Source: a virus
Length of the DNA: 41,161 nucleotides
Direction: 5' to 3' (one strand)
IMG/VR virus record: IMGVR_UViG_3300005356_000011
Location: 1-41,161 of that record
Shown here: positions 22,699 through 30,229 of the stretch, in pieces
Position numbering within the stretch: position 1 is the first letter of the stretch
Layout: every line of letters starts with the position of its first letter
Translations under genes and position numbers: made by a program
The notes under the pieces: generated by a model
Told to the model about the DNA's origin: nothing
The model's database searches: none
The model's input: the letters and a program-made list of their open reading frames with translations, nothing else

Positions 22699-24248
22699 TT
22701 GGCCTCAAGCGCCAGATTACGGAACCGGCAGGCATTGTCCGAGCAGGCATGGTTCGTGATTTTCTGGAAACGCACGTCTACATTTCAGAGACCCAGAAGC
22801 GGATGAAATTGTTGCCCGAGCAGGCGGCCTTCATCAATGATTTATACGGTTATTTGAAGCCCGATGGCCGCCTCAGAACCCGCACGGCGATCCTCAGCTG
22901 TGGCAAGAAGAACGGCAAGACGGCGCTGATATCCGGCATCCTCCAGGCCCATGTCTTCGGGCCCGAGGCCAAGCCGAACAGCACGATTTTCTCCGGCGCC
23001 CGTTCGCGCGAGCAGGCCGGCCTGGTGTACCGCTACGCCTCGCACTCCATCCGGCTGAACCCCAAGCTCGAAGGCCTGGTGAAACTCTCGGACTCGAACA
23101 AGACCATCACCGGCCTGCTCACCGGCGCGACCTACAAGGCGCTGGCGGCCGAGGCGAGTACCGCGCAGGGCAAGAATCCAGCCCTCACGATCCACGACGA
23201 ACTCGGTCAGGTAGTGGGGCCTGTCGACAACTTCTTCGACGCCCTGGAGACGGCCGCAGGGGCCCAGCAAGAGCCTTTGACCATCATCATCTCGACGCAG
23301 GCGCCGACGAATGCGGATCTGCTCTCGACGCTGATCGATGACGCCCTGGCCAACGATGACCCGTCCGTGCTGGTGCATCTGTACGCCGCGGACAAGGCCG
23401 ACGACATCTTCGACCCGGCCACCTGGCGCAAGGCCAACTTTGCACTCGGGCAGTTCCGCACCCTCGAGGAATTCGAACTGGCGGCGCAGAAGGCCCGGCG
23501 CATGCCCTCCTTCGAAAGCGCATTCCGAAATCTTTATTTAAACCAGCGGGTGTCCCTGCTGTCGTCCTTCCTGACGCCCGATGTCTGGCAGGCCAATGCG
23601 CGCAAGGCGCCGGACGAATGGTTCTACGAGTACCCGATGCACCTCGGGCTGGACCTGTCGATGCGTACCGACCTGACCGCGGCGGTGGCGGCAGTGGTGA
23701 ACCCCGACACCGGCCAGGTCGGGCTGAAAGTCTGGGCTTTCACGCCGATGGAAGGGCTCGAGGAGCGCGCAAAGAGAGATCGTGCCCCCTATACCCTGTG
23801 GGTCGATCAGGGCCACCTTGTCGCCTGTCCCGGCCGGGTGGTCGATTATGAATACGTGGTCGAGTATTTAAAGAGCGCCACCGAGGGCATGAAGCTGGAA
23901 TCAGTCTGTTATGACCGCTGGCGCATTGCGAGTCTGAAACGGGACGCCGAGCGGCTTGATTTTGCCGATGGGGCAACCTGGCGCGAAGTCGGGCAAGGCT
24001 ATAAGGATATGTCGCCGCGGGTGGAGTATTTCGAGGAGTTGGCGCTCAATTCGAAGCTGATGCACGGCGGCAACCCGGTATTGACGGCCGCGGCGATGGG
24101 ATCAGCCATTATCAAGGATCCGGCGGGAAATCGTAAGCTGGAAAAGTCTAAGTCTAGTTCACGTATCGATGCACTGGTGGCGGCGCTGATGGCGGCTTAT
24201 GCCACGTATGCCGAAGAAAGCACCGAATATGACATCAACTTCTATTGA
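22695..24248 (+). CDS. terL: Terminase large subunit (packaging ATPase-nuclease)
   Basis: A 517-residue protein from GTG 22695. The ATPase has Walker A SCGKKNGKT (68-76), Walker B LTIHDE (164-169) and the coupling segment TIIISTQAPT (196-205). The nuclease domain starts near HLGLDLSMRTDL with Asp320, continues to SVCYDRWR and ends with SSSRIDALVAALMA. This matches the P27/HK97-like terminase family, which often makes cohesive ends, although the packaging strategy cannot be told from the sequence alone. The usual next gene, portal, is displaced to 28826. Confidence 0.9.
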   Translation: MIGLKRQITEPAGIVRAGMVRDFLETHVYISETQKRMKLLPEQAAFINDLYGYLKPDGRLRTRTAILSCGKKNGKTALISGILQAHVFGPEAKPNSTIFSGARSREQAGLVYRYASHSIRLNPKLEGLVKLSDSNKTITGLLTGATYKALAAEASTAQGKNPALTIHDELGQVVGPVDNFFDALETAAGAQQEPLTIIISTQAPTNADLLSTLIDDALANDDPSVLVHLYAADKADDIFDPATWRKANFALGQFRTLEEFELAAQKARRMPSFESAFRNLYLNQRVSLLSSFLTPDVWQANARKAPDEWFYEYPMHLGLDLSMRTDLTAAVAAVVNPDTGQVGLKVWAFTPMEGLEERAKRDRAPYTLWVDQGHLVACPGRVVDYEYVVEYLKSATEGMKLESVCYDRWRIASLKRDAERLDFADGATWREVGQGYKDMSPRVEYFEELALNSKLMHGGNPVLTAAAMGSAIIKDPAGNRKLEKSKSSSRIDALVAALMAAYATYAEESTEYDINFY

Positions 24249-24266
24249 ATCGCGGAGCCGGCCAGG

Positions 24267-24290
24267 AAAAAGGGAGCGTCAAGCGCCCCC
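24267..24290 (-). terminator. Minus-strand rho-independent terminator overlapping a stop codon
   Basis: On the minus strand a GGGGGCG/CGCTCCC stem (one mismatch) is followed by five T residues (A-run 24267-24271). The stop codon of the minus-strand gene at 24281-24279 lies in the loop. It closes the minus-strand island and shields the late plus-strand operon. Confidence 0.65.
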
Positions 24291-24485
24291 CATGCCAGAA
24301 CCGGGTGTACCGTCCGATTCTCCGGAATAAATCGGGATGACGCGGCGCTCTTGTTGCGGGACATCGTTGCCCTGCTGGCCGGTGAGGCGGGTTATTTCAT
24401 CAACGCATTCCTCCAGTGCGTCTATCAAATCCTCGCGCGTCATCTTGTTGATGAAAACGCCTTTCCAGAACTTCAGCCGAGCCAT
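24279..24485 (-). CDS. Small hypothetical protein, last gene of the minus-strand island
   Basis: A 68-residue protein starting at ATG 24485. The core FINKMTREDLIDALEECVDE followed by ITRLTGQQG is a helix-rich module; the C-terminus is polar and Gly/Ser-rich. No family recognised. It lies 6 bases after the transglycosylase-like gene and its end forms a terminator, so it belongs to the same transcript. Confidence 0.6.
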   Translation of the reverse strand: MARLKFWKGVFINKMTREDLIDALEECVDEITRLTGQQGNDVPQQERRVIPIYSGESDGTPGSGMGGA

Positions 24486-24491
24486 GGCAGT

Positions 24492-25235
24492 TCACCCGAG
24501 CAAATCTAGGTTTTGTTGAACGCCGGCAGATTGATCGCACCATCGGGCGGCGCTGGCGTGCGATTCGATTCGATCCATGAGAATCAAGGCTCGCATGGTT
24601 TTCGAGGCTGGCTTGTAGGTGCCATTCCAGGCACTGTCGATGCCGATGTTTCTGGCCACGTTGCAGGAGTCCGCACTGGAAAACGGCAAGTGAGAAAAGA
24701 TCACGGGATCAAGCATTCGCAAGCCGTGCAGTTTGCAGCGTGGCAATCCATCGGAATCACAGGCCACCTCCATCGCTTCCGCCATGCGATGCCACCATGC
24801 CGTATTACCAGGCTCGGCATATTGCCCACTACTGCCAAAGGCGACACGAGGATAACGGGTTATCAGCCGATCCAGTCTGCCTAGCGATTCGTGCAAATGC
24901 CAAACCGGAACGGAAACGGCATCCTTCAAAGCCCAATCGTCAAGCAACCGATCATTGGCCGATTCGTCCCCGTCGATCACGTCCGGCACGATGCACCAAT
25001 CGACGGCAGGGTGTTTGATCCAGTGTGCGGCCCATTCCTTGAAGCCGGCGAAATCATACGGCCGCTTCTGCATCCAGGCCGAAAAGGCGCCATTGTCGAG
25101 GGCCAGGCTATGGCAGATTTCGGCGGCGGCCTGGAGTTGTTCCGGATGGGCGTAACTCACCATGGCGTGCTTGCCTGTCATGGCCCGAACCATTGCTAGC
25201 TCGGGCCACATCGGCAATCCGTGATAGTGGATCAC
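24492..25235 (-). CDS. DpdA/TGT-like base transglycosylase (DUF7221-like)
   Basis: A 247-residue protein. GTG 25235-25233 overlaps the upstream TGA (GTGA), which favours it over the longer ORF to 25292. Motifs resemble the tRNA-guanine transglycosylase barrel: LALDNGAFSAW (44-54, like the DSGGFQ site), WCIVPDVIDGDE (80-91), VWHLHES, VAFGSSGQYA, KLHGLRMLDP and FSSADSCNVARNIG, whose Asp may be the nucleophile. DpdA relatives swap guanine in DNA for 7-deazaguanines, protecting phage DNA. No queC/D/E/F-like precursor genes are in the genome, so a host-made base or an RNA substrate is possible. The family assignment is from memory. Confidence 0.7.
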   Translation of the reverse strand: MIHYHGLPMWPELAMVRAMTGKHAMVSYAHPEQLQAAAEICHSLALDNGAFSAWMQKRPYDFAGFKEWAAHWIKHPAVDWCIVPDVIDGDESANDRLLDDWALKDAVSVPVWHLHESLGRLDRLITRYPRVAFGSSGQYAEPGNTAWWHRMAEAMEVACDSDGLPRCKLHGLRMLDPVIFSHLPFSSADSCNVARNIGIDSAWNGTYKPASKTMRALILMDRIESHASAARWCDQSAGVQQNLDLLG

Positions 25236-25555
25236 GCCGGAATGAGCAAGTCTTCCAGTTGCCGGCCATTCCTCAAGGCGGTTTCCACCCATGCCGGTTT
25301 CCTGCCGCGGCCGGTCCAGGTGTCGCCGGTCTCGTGGTTGATGTACTTGGGCGCTACCTTGGTTCCGCTGGTGGCTGACACCTTTGATGTCTTGTGCTGG
25401 AAGCGAGCCAGCAGATCGGCTTCCGAGATGTTCACGGATTCCATGATCTCGCGGATCTGGGTGTACGCCGTTTGCAGCTGCGACTGGCGTGCTTGTTCAA
25501 TGTCACGGTTGAGTTGTTCACGCTGCGCGAGCAATTCCGCATAGTTCAGTGCCAT
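25232..25555 (-). CDS. H-NS-like nucleoid protein
   Basis: A 107-residue protein of normal H-NS size. The N-terminal half (residues 1-52, YAELLAQREQLNRDIEQARQ and IREIMESVNI) is an oligomerisation coiled coil. The linker is Ser/Thr/Lys-rich. The C-terminal domain carries KYINHETGDTWTGRGRKPAW (70-89), the A+T-rich DNA binding motif of the H-NS family. Phage copies may silence host or rival genes or poison host H-NS. It has its own promoter with a palindromic operator upstream (25575-25616) and is coupled to the transglycosylase-like gene. The motif resembles betaproteobacterial H-NS. Confidence 0.9.
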   Translation of the reverse strand: MALNYAELLAQREQLNRDIEQARQSQLQTAYTQIREIMESVNISEADLLARFQHKTSKVSATSGTKVAPKYINHETGDTWTGRGRKPAWVETALRNGRQLEDLLIPA

Positions 25556-25574
25556 AGACGAACTCCGAAAGTGT

Positions 25575-25603
25575 TTTAGGAATAAGGAATATAAATCCCT
25601 AAA
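25575..25603. promoter_or_regulatory. Operator-like inverted repeat over the H-NS promoter
   Basis: TTTAGGAAT (25575-25583) and ATCCCTAAA (25595-25603) are inverted copies with one mismatch, 11 bases apart. They flank and cover the -10 element of the minus-strand promoter. The adjacent HTH protein or H-NS itself could bind here. Confidence 0.5.
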
Positions 25604-25616
25604 GCGGACTTCACAA
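25588..25616 (-). promoter_or_regulatory. Minus-strand promoter of the H-NS-like gene
   Basis: Read on the minus strand, TTGTGA (25616-25611) and TATATT (25593-25588) are 17 bases apart, about 33 bases before the start codon at 25555. The element lies in a short A+T-rich gap. A small inverted repeat, GGAC-AAAA-GTCC (25620-25631), lies just upstream of the -35. Confidence 0.55.
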
Positions 25617-25634
25617 GTAGGACAAAAGTCCCAT

Positions 25635-25871
25635 TTAAAGCTCCGCCAACTTGCGGCAAAACAATTCCCATAAGCCGGGGTGGATCCTGCTGGTGCCGCG
25701 CTCGATCCTCTGCCAGGTATGCAGGGACAGGTGGATCAGCCGGGCGGCCTGGCGTTGGGTCATCCGGGCCTGCAGGCGGATGTGTCGGACGTGAGCCGGC
25801 GGCGGCGCATCGGGGCATCCCGCCCTCCGTGGCAGGCCGGCGCCCGGCAGGTACCCTTCCCGTGATGACAT
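25635..25871 (-). CDS. XRE-like helix-turn-helix regulator
   Basis: A 78-residue protein from ATG 25871-25869; a longer frame to 25976 adds unlikely sequence. Residues 27-60 hold the helix-turn-helix: HVRHIRLQARMTQRQAARLI followed by HLSLHTWQRIERG. The C-terminus (RIHPGLWELFCRKLAEL) resembles small phage regulators I remember from betaproteobacterial phages. It heads the minus-strand island and may control the H-NS promoter or the divergent head operon. No clear terminator separates it from the H-NS gene 79 bases away. Confidence 0.7.
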   Translation of the reverse strand: MSSREGYLPGAGLPRRAGCPDAPPPAHVRHIRLQARMTQRQAARLIHLSLHTWQRIERGTSRIHPGLWELFCRKLAEL

Positions 25872-25978
25872 GGCAATAACACTACTCGCAATAGTTGGAT
25901 ATGCCAGCATGGCGCAGTGAAAAAACTGATTGAGGGCCCAAACCCGTAGGACGATGCTTACCGGCACATCGGGCAACG

Positions 25979-26629
25979 GTGAGCCAGCAGGCTAGTCAAT
26001 CCGGTTCCCGGCTTCGAAGCCTTTTCGGGGTCGCCATGGGAACAGTGTCCGAGCCGCAAGTTCGAGCCATCTTCAAAAGCATCGACATCGGGGATGCCTT
26101 CTCGGATCGATTCGAGATCGTGGCGAGCACCGCCGACAAGGATCGATACGGCGACATCGTCGAGCAGGACTGGGATCTGCAGCAGTTCAACGAAAATCCG
26201 ATTGTCCTGTTTGCGCATGATTCGACCCGTCCGGTCGGCACCGTTCCGCGGATTGCAGTTGAAAAGGGCAAGACGGGCAAACGCCTGATTGCGGAAATCG
26301 CATTGGGGCCCGAGGGGACAACCCAGGATATCGACAACCTGCGGCGCCTGGTCGCAGCGAAAATCATTCGTGCAGCTTCAGTCGGCTTCTATTCAGGCCA
26401 TATCGGAGAACTGCGCGACAGCGGACACCTATCCGGATTCCACTTCAAGGAAAACAGGCTGATAGAACTATCCCTGGTATCGGTTCCCGCGAATCCGAAT
26501 ACCTTGGCATTATCACGCTCCCTAGACATTTCCGAAGATTTCTCGAGCCGGCTTTTTACCGGGGTCGATCCCTTGCCGTTTCTATCTCGGAAACGTGCTC
26601 AATTGCAAATTTTGCGAGCCAGGAGCTAA
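25979..26629 (+). CDS. HK97-family prohead protease
   Basis: Up to 216 residues from GTG 25979; ATG 26036 is an equally plausible start (197 residues) and neither has a good ribosome site. Catalytic features: VLFAHDST with His80 and RAASVGFYSG with Ser134 (numbering from 25979), plus RLIELSLVSVPANPNT, which holds the conserved Glu. It should cleave the scaffold-like N-terminal region of the capsid protein during head maturation. It lies 6 bases before the capsid gene and just after the minus-strand island. Confidence 0.85.
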   Translation: MSQQASQSGSRLRSLFGVAMGTVSEPQVRAIFKSIDIGDAFSDRFEIVASTADKDRYGDIVEQDWDLQQFNENPIVLFAHDSTRPVGTVPRIAVEKGKTGKRLIAEIALGPEGTTQDIDNLRRLVAAKIIRAASVGFYSGHIGELRDSGHLSGFHFKENRLIELSLVSVPANPNTLALSRSLDISEDFSSRLFTGVDPLPFLSRKRAQLQILRARS

Positions 26630-26634
26630 TCACC

Positions 26635-28014
26635 ATGCGTACCATCGCCGAACGTATTGCCGACACGAAGAAGCAACGGAATGATTTCGTTGAGTCGATG
26701 CAATCAATTCTTGATGTGTCGGAAAACGAAAACCGCACATTCAATGAAGATGAAAGCGTGCGTTTCGACGATTGCCAGGCCAAGATCAAGGGACTGGACG
26801 ATCAGCTGTCCCGATTCAATGCCGCGCAGGAAATCCAGAAAACCGTGGCCGAGCCGGTCAACGATGGCGGCTCTTACGATACCCGGCATGAAAATCCGCG
26901 CATCGAAGTCGTTCGCAACCTGCCGAAGGGCATCGCCTTTACCCGCTTCGCCCTGGCCCTGATGATTAACAAGGGCCGCCTGGGGGATGCCGAGCACTTC
27001 GTCAAAGGCCGCTGGGGCGACTCCTCGCCGGAAGTCCTGCGCGCGATCAAGACGGCGCAGATGCTGGGCGGCCCGGGGGCCCTGGTGCAGCGGGCGGCAG
27101 TGTCCGTTGGCACGACCACCGATCCGACCTTTGCCAAGCCGCTGGTCGAATATCAGACGATGGCCGATGAGTTCATCGAACTGATGCGGCCGGAATCGAT
27201 CATCGGGCAGATTCAGGGTTTCCGGCAAGTGCCGTTCAACATTCGCATTCCGCGCCAGATTGCCGGCGCGACGGCCAACTGGGTCGGCGAGGGCAAGTCC
27301 AAGCCCGTTTCCAAGCCAGGCTTTGATGCGATCACGATGCCGAGCGCCAAGGTCGCCGTGATCGTGGTGATTACCGAGGAACTGGCCCGTGATTCCCGCC
27401 CGAGCGCCGAGGCTCTCTGCCGAAACGACATGGTTGCGGCCATCAACAGTTTCATCAATTCGGAGTTCATCAATCCCGCGAATGCCGGGACAGCCAGTCT
27501 GTCGCCTGCCTCGATTACCAATGCCGGCCAGCAAACCCCGAGTACGGGCGCTACTGTCGCGGCGGTGATGACCGATGTGGGCGTCATGATGACCAATATG
27601 GCTTCGCAGCAAATCACCAGTGCGAGATATTGGGTGATGAATCCGCGCACGTTCATCAATTTGTCGATGCTGCGGACGGCGCAGGATATATTTGCCTTCC
27701 CGGAATTGGCGCAAAACATGTTCCGCGGCTATCCGGTGATTCAGAGTAATGCCGTGCCTATCGACGGAACGCAAAAAACCATTATGGTGCTGCTGGCGCC
27801 AAATGATATCCTGCTGGCCGACGATGGAGCGGTTTCGCTGGACACGTCGACGGAAGCGAGTTTGCAGATGGATTCGGCGCCGACCTCTCCGCCGACCGCG
27901 CCACTTGTTTCCCTGTGGCAACAAAACCTGCTGGGTATTCGTGCCGAACGTGGCATTTACTGGATGCTGCGTCACCAAGCCGCGGTGCAAGTGTTGACGG
28001 GCGTCACCTATTGA
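26635..28014 (+). CDS. HK97-fold major capsid protein
   Basis: A 459-residue protein. Residues 1-90 are a charged coiled coil (DTKKQRNDFVESMQSILDVS, QAKIKGLDDQLSRFN) like the HK97 delta domain removed by the protease. A central stretch matches the family: FIELMRPESIIGQIQGFRQV, then PRQIAGATANWVGEGKSKPV, and YWVMNPRTFINLSMLR in the later part. The C-terminus (RAERGIYWMLRHQAAVQVL) is typical. It has a strong downstream terminator, which would set capsid mRNA higher than the following genes. Confidence 0.9.
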   Translation: MRTIAERIADTKKQRNDFVESMQSILDVSENENRTFNEDESVRFDDCQAKIKGLDDQLSRFNAAQEIQKTVAEPVNDGGSYDTRHENPRIEVVRNLPKGIAFTRFALALMINKGRLGDAEHFVKGRWGDSSPEVLRAIKTAQMLGGPGALVQRAAVSVGTTTDPTFAKPLVEYQTMADEFIELMRPESIIGQIQGFRQVPFNIRIPRQIAGATANWVGEGKSKPVSKPGFDAITMPSAKVAVIVVITEELARDSRPSAEALCRNDMVAAINSFINSEFINPANAGTASLSPASITNAGQQTPSTGATVAAVMTDVGVMMTNMASQQITSARYWVMNPRTFINLSMLRTAQDIFAFPELAQNMFRGYPVIQSNAVPIDGTQKTIMVLLAPNDILLADDGAVSLDTSTEASLQMDSAPTSPPTAPLVSLWQQNLLGIRAERGIYWMLRHQAAVQVLTGVTY

Positions 28015-28033
28015 GCGTGCCTGGAGCGTTTGA

Positions 28034-28063
28034 CCCGGGGTCCGTAGCGCCCCGGGGTTTTTT
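28034..28063 (+). terminator. Rho-independent terminator after the capsid gene
   Basis: CCCGGGG-TCCGTAGCG-CCCCGGG stem-loop followed, after one G, by six T residues, 20 bases after the capsid stop. Partial read-through would lower expression of portal and tail genes relative to capsid. Confidence 0.8.
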
Positions 28064-28080
28064 CCCGAAGGAAACGAATC

Positions 28081-28338
28081 ATGGGCAAGAAATATCGCGT
28101 CCTGTCGCCTGTCGTCCTGAATACCGCGACCGAGCCGGGCAAAAGGCTGGAGCAGATGTACCAACCCGGCGCCGAAGTCGAGATGGACGAAAAGCAGGCC
28201 GAGCAATACGTGCAAAACGGTTGGATTGTCGACGCCGCCGAGCAGCCGGGGCAGAGTCAAGGCCAATCGCAAAGTCAAGGCCAAGGCCAACCGCAAACCC
28301 CACTGGGCCGCGGCGATATCCCGAAGCCGAAAGGATGA
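28081..28338 (+). CDS. Small head-region protein, paralogue 1 of 3
   Basis: An 85-residue protein with CGAAGGAAACGAATC before ATG 28081. It has a short fold: KYRVLSPVVLN, a loop, then YQPGAEVEMDEKQAEQYVQN followed by GWIVDA. The tail is a Gln/Ser/Gly repeat (GQSQGQSQSQGQGQPQ), probably disordered. The two following genes share the core pattern (strand, G-x2-F/V-E-hydrophobic-D, helix with A, then GW or GF). These resemble small phage proteins that carry a KOW/SH3-like strand fold; role unknown, possibly head decoration. Confidence 0.65.
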   Translation: MGKKYRVLSPVVLNTATEPGKRLEQMYQPGAEVEMDEKQAEQYVQNGWIVDAAEQPGQSQGQSQSQGQGQPQTPLGRGDIPKPKG

Positions 28339-28341
28339 ACC

Positions 28342-28614
28342 ATGCCTCCTCCCTCGCCCGCTCCTTCGCCCGCGAAATACCGGGCCCTGACTTCCCTGAT
28401 GGCCGTGGACTTGTCACAGGCCGATCCGAAGACCGACTTGCGCAATGAACGGTGGATCCCGATTGGCGGGACGTTCGAAGCCGATCCGGAAAAGGCCGAT
28501 CTGTACGTGACGAACGGATGGGTTGAGGCCGTCGAGGAAGCCTCTCCCCAAGCCGGCCAGCCGCAGACCCCCCGGCTTCCCACCGCCCCCGCACCTGAGA
28601 CACCGAGACGATGA
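28342..28614 (+). CDS. Small head-region protein, paralogue 2 of 3
   Basis: A 90-residue protein starting 3 bases after paralogue 1, with AAGGATG as ribosome site. The proline-rich start (MPPPSPAPSPA) is followed by KYRALTSLMAVDLSQADP, WIPIGGTFEADPEKADLYV and TNGWVEAV, aligned to the core of its neighbours. The C-terminus is again Pro-rich. It ends overlapping the next start by four bases (ATGA, 28611-28614). Role unknown. Confidence 0.65.
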   Translation: MPPPSPAPSPAKYRALTSLMAVDLSQADPKTDLRNERWIPIGGTFEADPEKADLYVTNGWVEAVEEASPQAGQPQTPRLPTAPAPETPRR

Positions 28615-28829
28615 TCCCCCTGCGCGCGAACGTCCGTTACATCCACAGCGGAGTCACCCTCAAGCCTGGCGACAGCTTCGAGGTTGACGACGAACAGGAA
28701 GCGCGCGACCTGATTGCGGTGGGATTCGCCTCGCGGCGCGATGTGGCGGCGGTGGAGCAACCTGCAAGGCCCGAGGAAGGCCCCAAATCGGGCCGCTATG
28801 ACCGCCGCGACGTGCGGGGCAGGCCATGA
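28611..28829 (+). CDS. Small head-region protein, paralogue 3 of 3
   Basis: A 72-residue protein coupled to both neighbours by four-base ATGA overlaps (28611-28614 and 28826-28829). The core is RANVRYIHSGVTLKPGDSFE, VDDEQEARDLIAVGFASR, the shortest form of the shared module. The tail is basic (KSGRYDRRDVRGRP), unlike the neutral tails of the other two, and could contact DNA. Role unknown. Confidence 0.65.
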   Translation: MIPLRANVRYIHSGVTLKPGDSFEVDDEQEARDLIAVGFASRRDVAAVEQPARPEEGPKSGRYDRRDVRGRP

Positions 28830-30229
28830 CAGCAGACACCCTGACAAACGGCCACACGCGGCCTTTAAAGCCTCGAGCACGTGCCGCGGTGGCGCCGCAG
28901 GGCTTGGCGCGTCCGGCAGGATCGGGCGCCTCACCGGCTGGCCTGGGGTCGGGATTCCTGGCCACGGTGCGCGAGCCGTTCACCGGCGCCTGGCAGATAA
29001 ACAAGGAATGCACCACGCAAACGGCGCTTGCCTTCTCGGGCGTCTATTCCTGCGTGATGACGATCGCCGATGACGTGTCCAAGGTGCCGATCATGGCGCG
29101 CGAGGTCGATGGCAACGGCATTGCTGCCTGGCGCCCGGATCATTGGGCAAGCCGGCTGTTCAAGCGCCCCAATCCTTTCCAGACCCGCCTTCAATTCGTC
29201 CAGCAATACGTGATCGTCAAACTGCTGGCCGGCAACGTCTATGTCGTCTTTTTGCGGGACTTGAGCAATCGCCCGGTGTCGATGTTCATCCTCGATCCGC
29301 GCACCGTGAGCCCGTTCGTGACGTGGGAAGGCGAGGTCTACTACCAGGTGAATTCCGCCGGTGCCAACACCAATGCGCTGGCGCAACTGGATCCCGACTT
29401 GCCGCTGCTGGCCGCCACCGATGTGCTGCACGACAGGATGGCGACGGTGTTTCATCCGCTGATCGGGGTGTCGCCCTTGTTCGCGGCCGGCGCCAGTGCA
29501 TCGGCGGGCTACTCGATCATCCAGAATTCGAAGTCGTTTTTCCAGAACATGAGCCGGGCCAGCGGTGTCCTGACGGCACCCGGCAAGATTTCCAAGGAAA
29601 CCGCCGAGCGGATGGCGGACAAGTGGAAGGCCAATTTCACGAGCGGCAACATCGGCCAGGTCGCGGTGCTGGGGGACGGCCTGAAGTGGGAACCCATGGC
29701 GATGACGGCGGCCGACGCGCAGTTGATCGAAATCCTGCGCTGGACCATCGAGGACGTGGCCCGGGTGTTCCGGGTGCCGCTGTTCATGCTGGGCGACTTG
29801 TCAAAGGTCAGCTACAAAAATTCGGAGCAACTGGCGCGCACCTACTACCAGTCCACCTTGCAATGGCATTACGAAGCCATCGAAATCGCCTTCGACAAGT
29901 TCTTCGACTTTGGCCCGAGCATGTACATGGAGTTCGACCTGGATACGCTGTTCCGCACGGAAATCGATACCCGCTTCGCCGCTTATCAGATCGCCATCAA
30001 TGCCGGCATCAATTCCGTCAACGAGATTCGCGCGAAGGAAAACTATCCGCCGGTGAAGGGTGGCGCCGAGCCTCGCGTGCAAATGCAGTACGTGCCCTTG
30101 AGCCAGGCCCTCGAGCCTGTCGCACCTCCTGCGCCGGCGCCTGCACCGGAGCCCGATCCTCCCGCTGATGCGCCCCCACCTGGCGACGATCCCGGCAAAG
30201 CCGCCGGCGAGGATGTCCCGAATGCTTGA
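28826..30229 (+). CDS. Portal protein (HK97 family)
   Basis: A 467-residue protein. The family core is clear: FSGVYSCVMTIADDVSKVPI, HWASRLFKRPNPFQTRLQFV, KLLAGNVYVVFLRD, then RVFRVPLFMLGDLSKVSYKN (about residues 312-331) and INAGINSVNEIRAKENYPPV (about 391-410). It forms the dodecameric ring at the head vertex for DNA entry and tail attachment. The C-terminal 40 residues are a Pro/Asp-rich tail. Portal normally precedes protease and capsid; here it follows them and three small genes. Confidence 0.9.
   Translation: MTADTLTNGHTRPLKPRARAAVAPQGLARPAGSGASPAGLGSGFLATVREPFTGAWQINKECTTQTALAFSGVYSCVMTIADDVSKVPIMAREVDGNGIAAWRPDHWASRLFKRPNPFQTRLQFVQQYVIVKLLAGNVYVVFLRDLSNRPVSMFILDPRTVSPFVTWEGEVYYQVNSAGANTNALAQLDPDLPLLAATDVLHDRMATVFHPLIGVSPLFAAGASASAGYSIIQNSKSFFQNMSRASGVLTAPGKISKETAERMADKWKANFTSGNIGQVAVLGDGLKWEPMAMTAADAQLIEILRWTIEDVARVFRVPLFMLGDLSKVSYKNSEQLARTYYQSTLQWHYEAIEIAFDKFFDFGPSMYMEFDLDTLFRTEIDTRFAAYQIAINAGINSVNEIRAKENYPPVKGGAEPRVQMQYVPLSQALEPVAPPAPAPAPEPDPPADAPPPGDDPGKAAGEDVPNA

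Noticed and set aside
25236-25292. Longer start for the transglycosylase-like protein
   Set aside because: The extension overlaps the end of the H-NS gene and the GTG at 25235 is coupled to its stop.
26704-28296. 530-codon open frame on the minus strand opposite the major capsid gene
   Set aside because: It is the antisense of a certain capsid gene, its His/Arg/Gln-rich sequence has no protein-like pattern, and it is expected from high GC at third codon positions.
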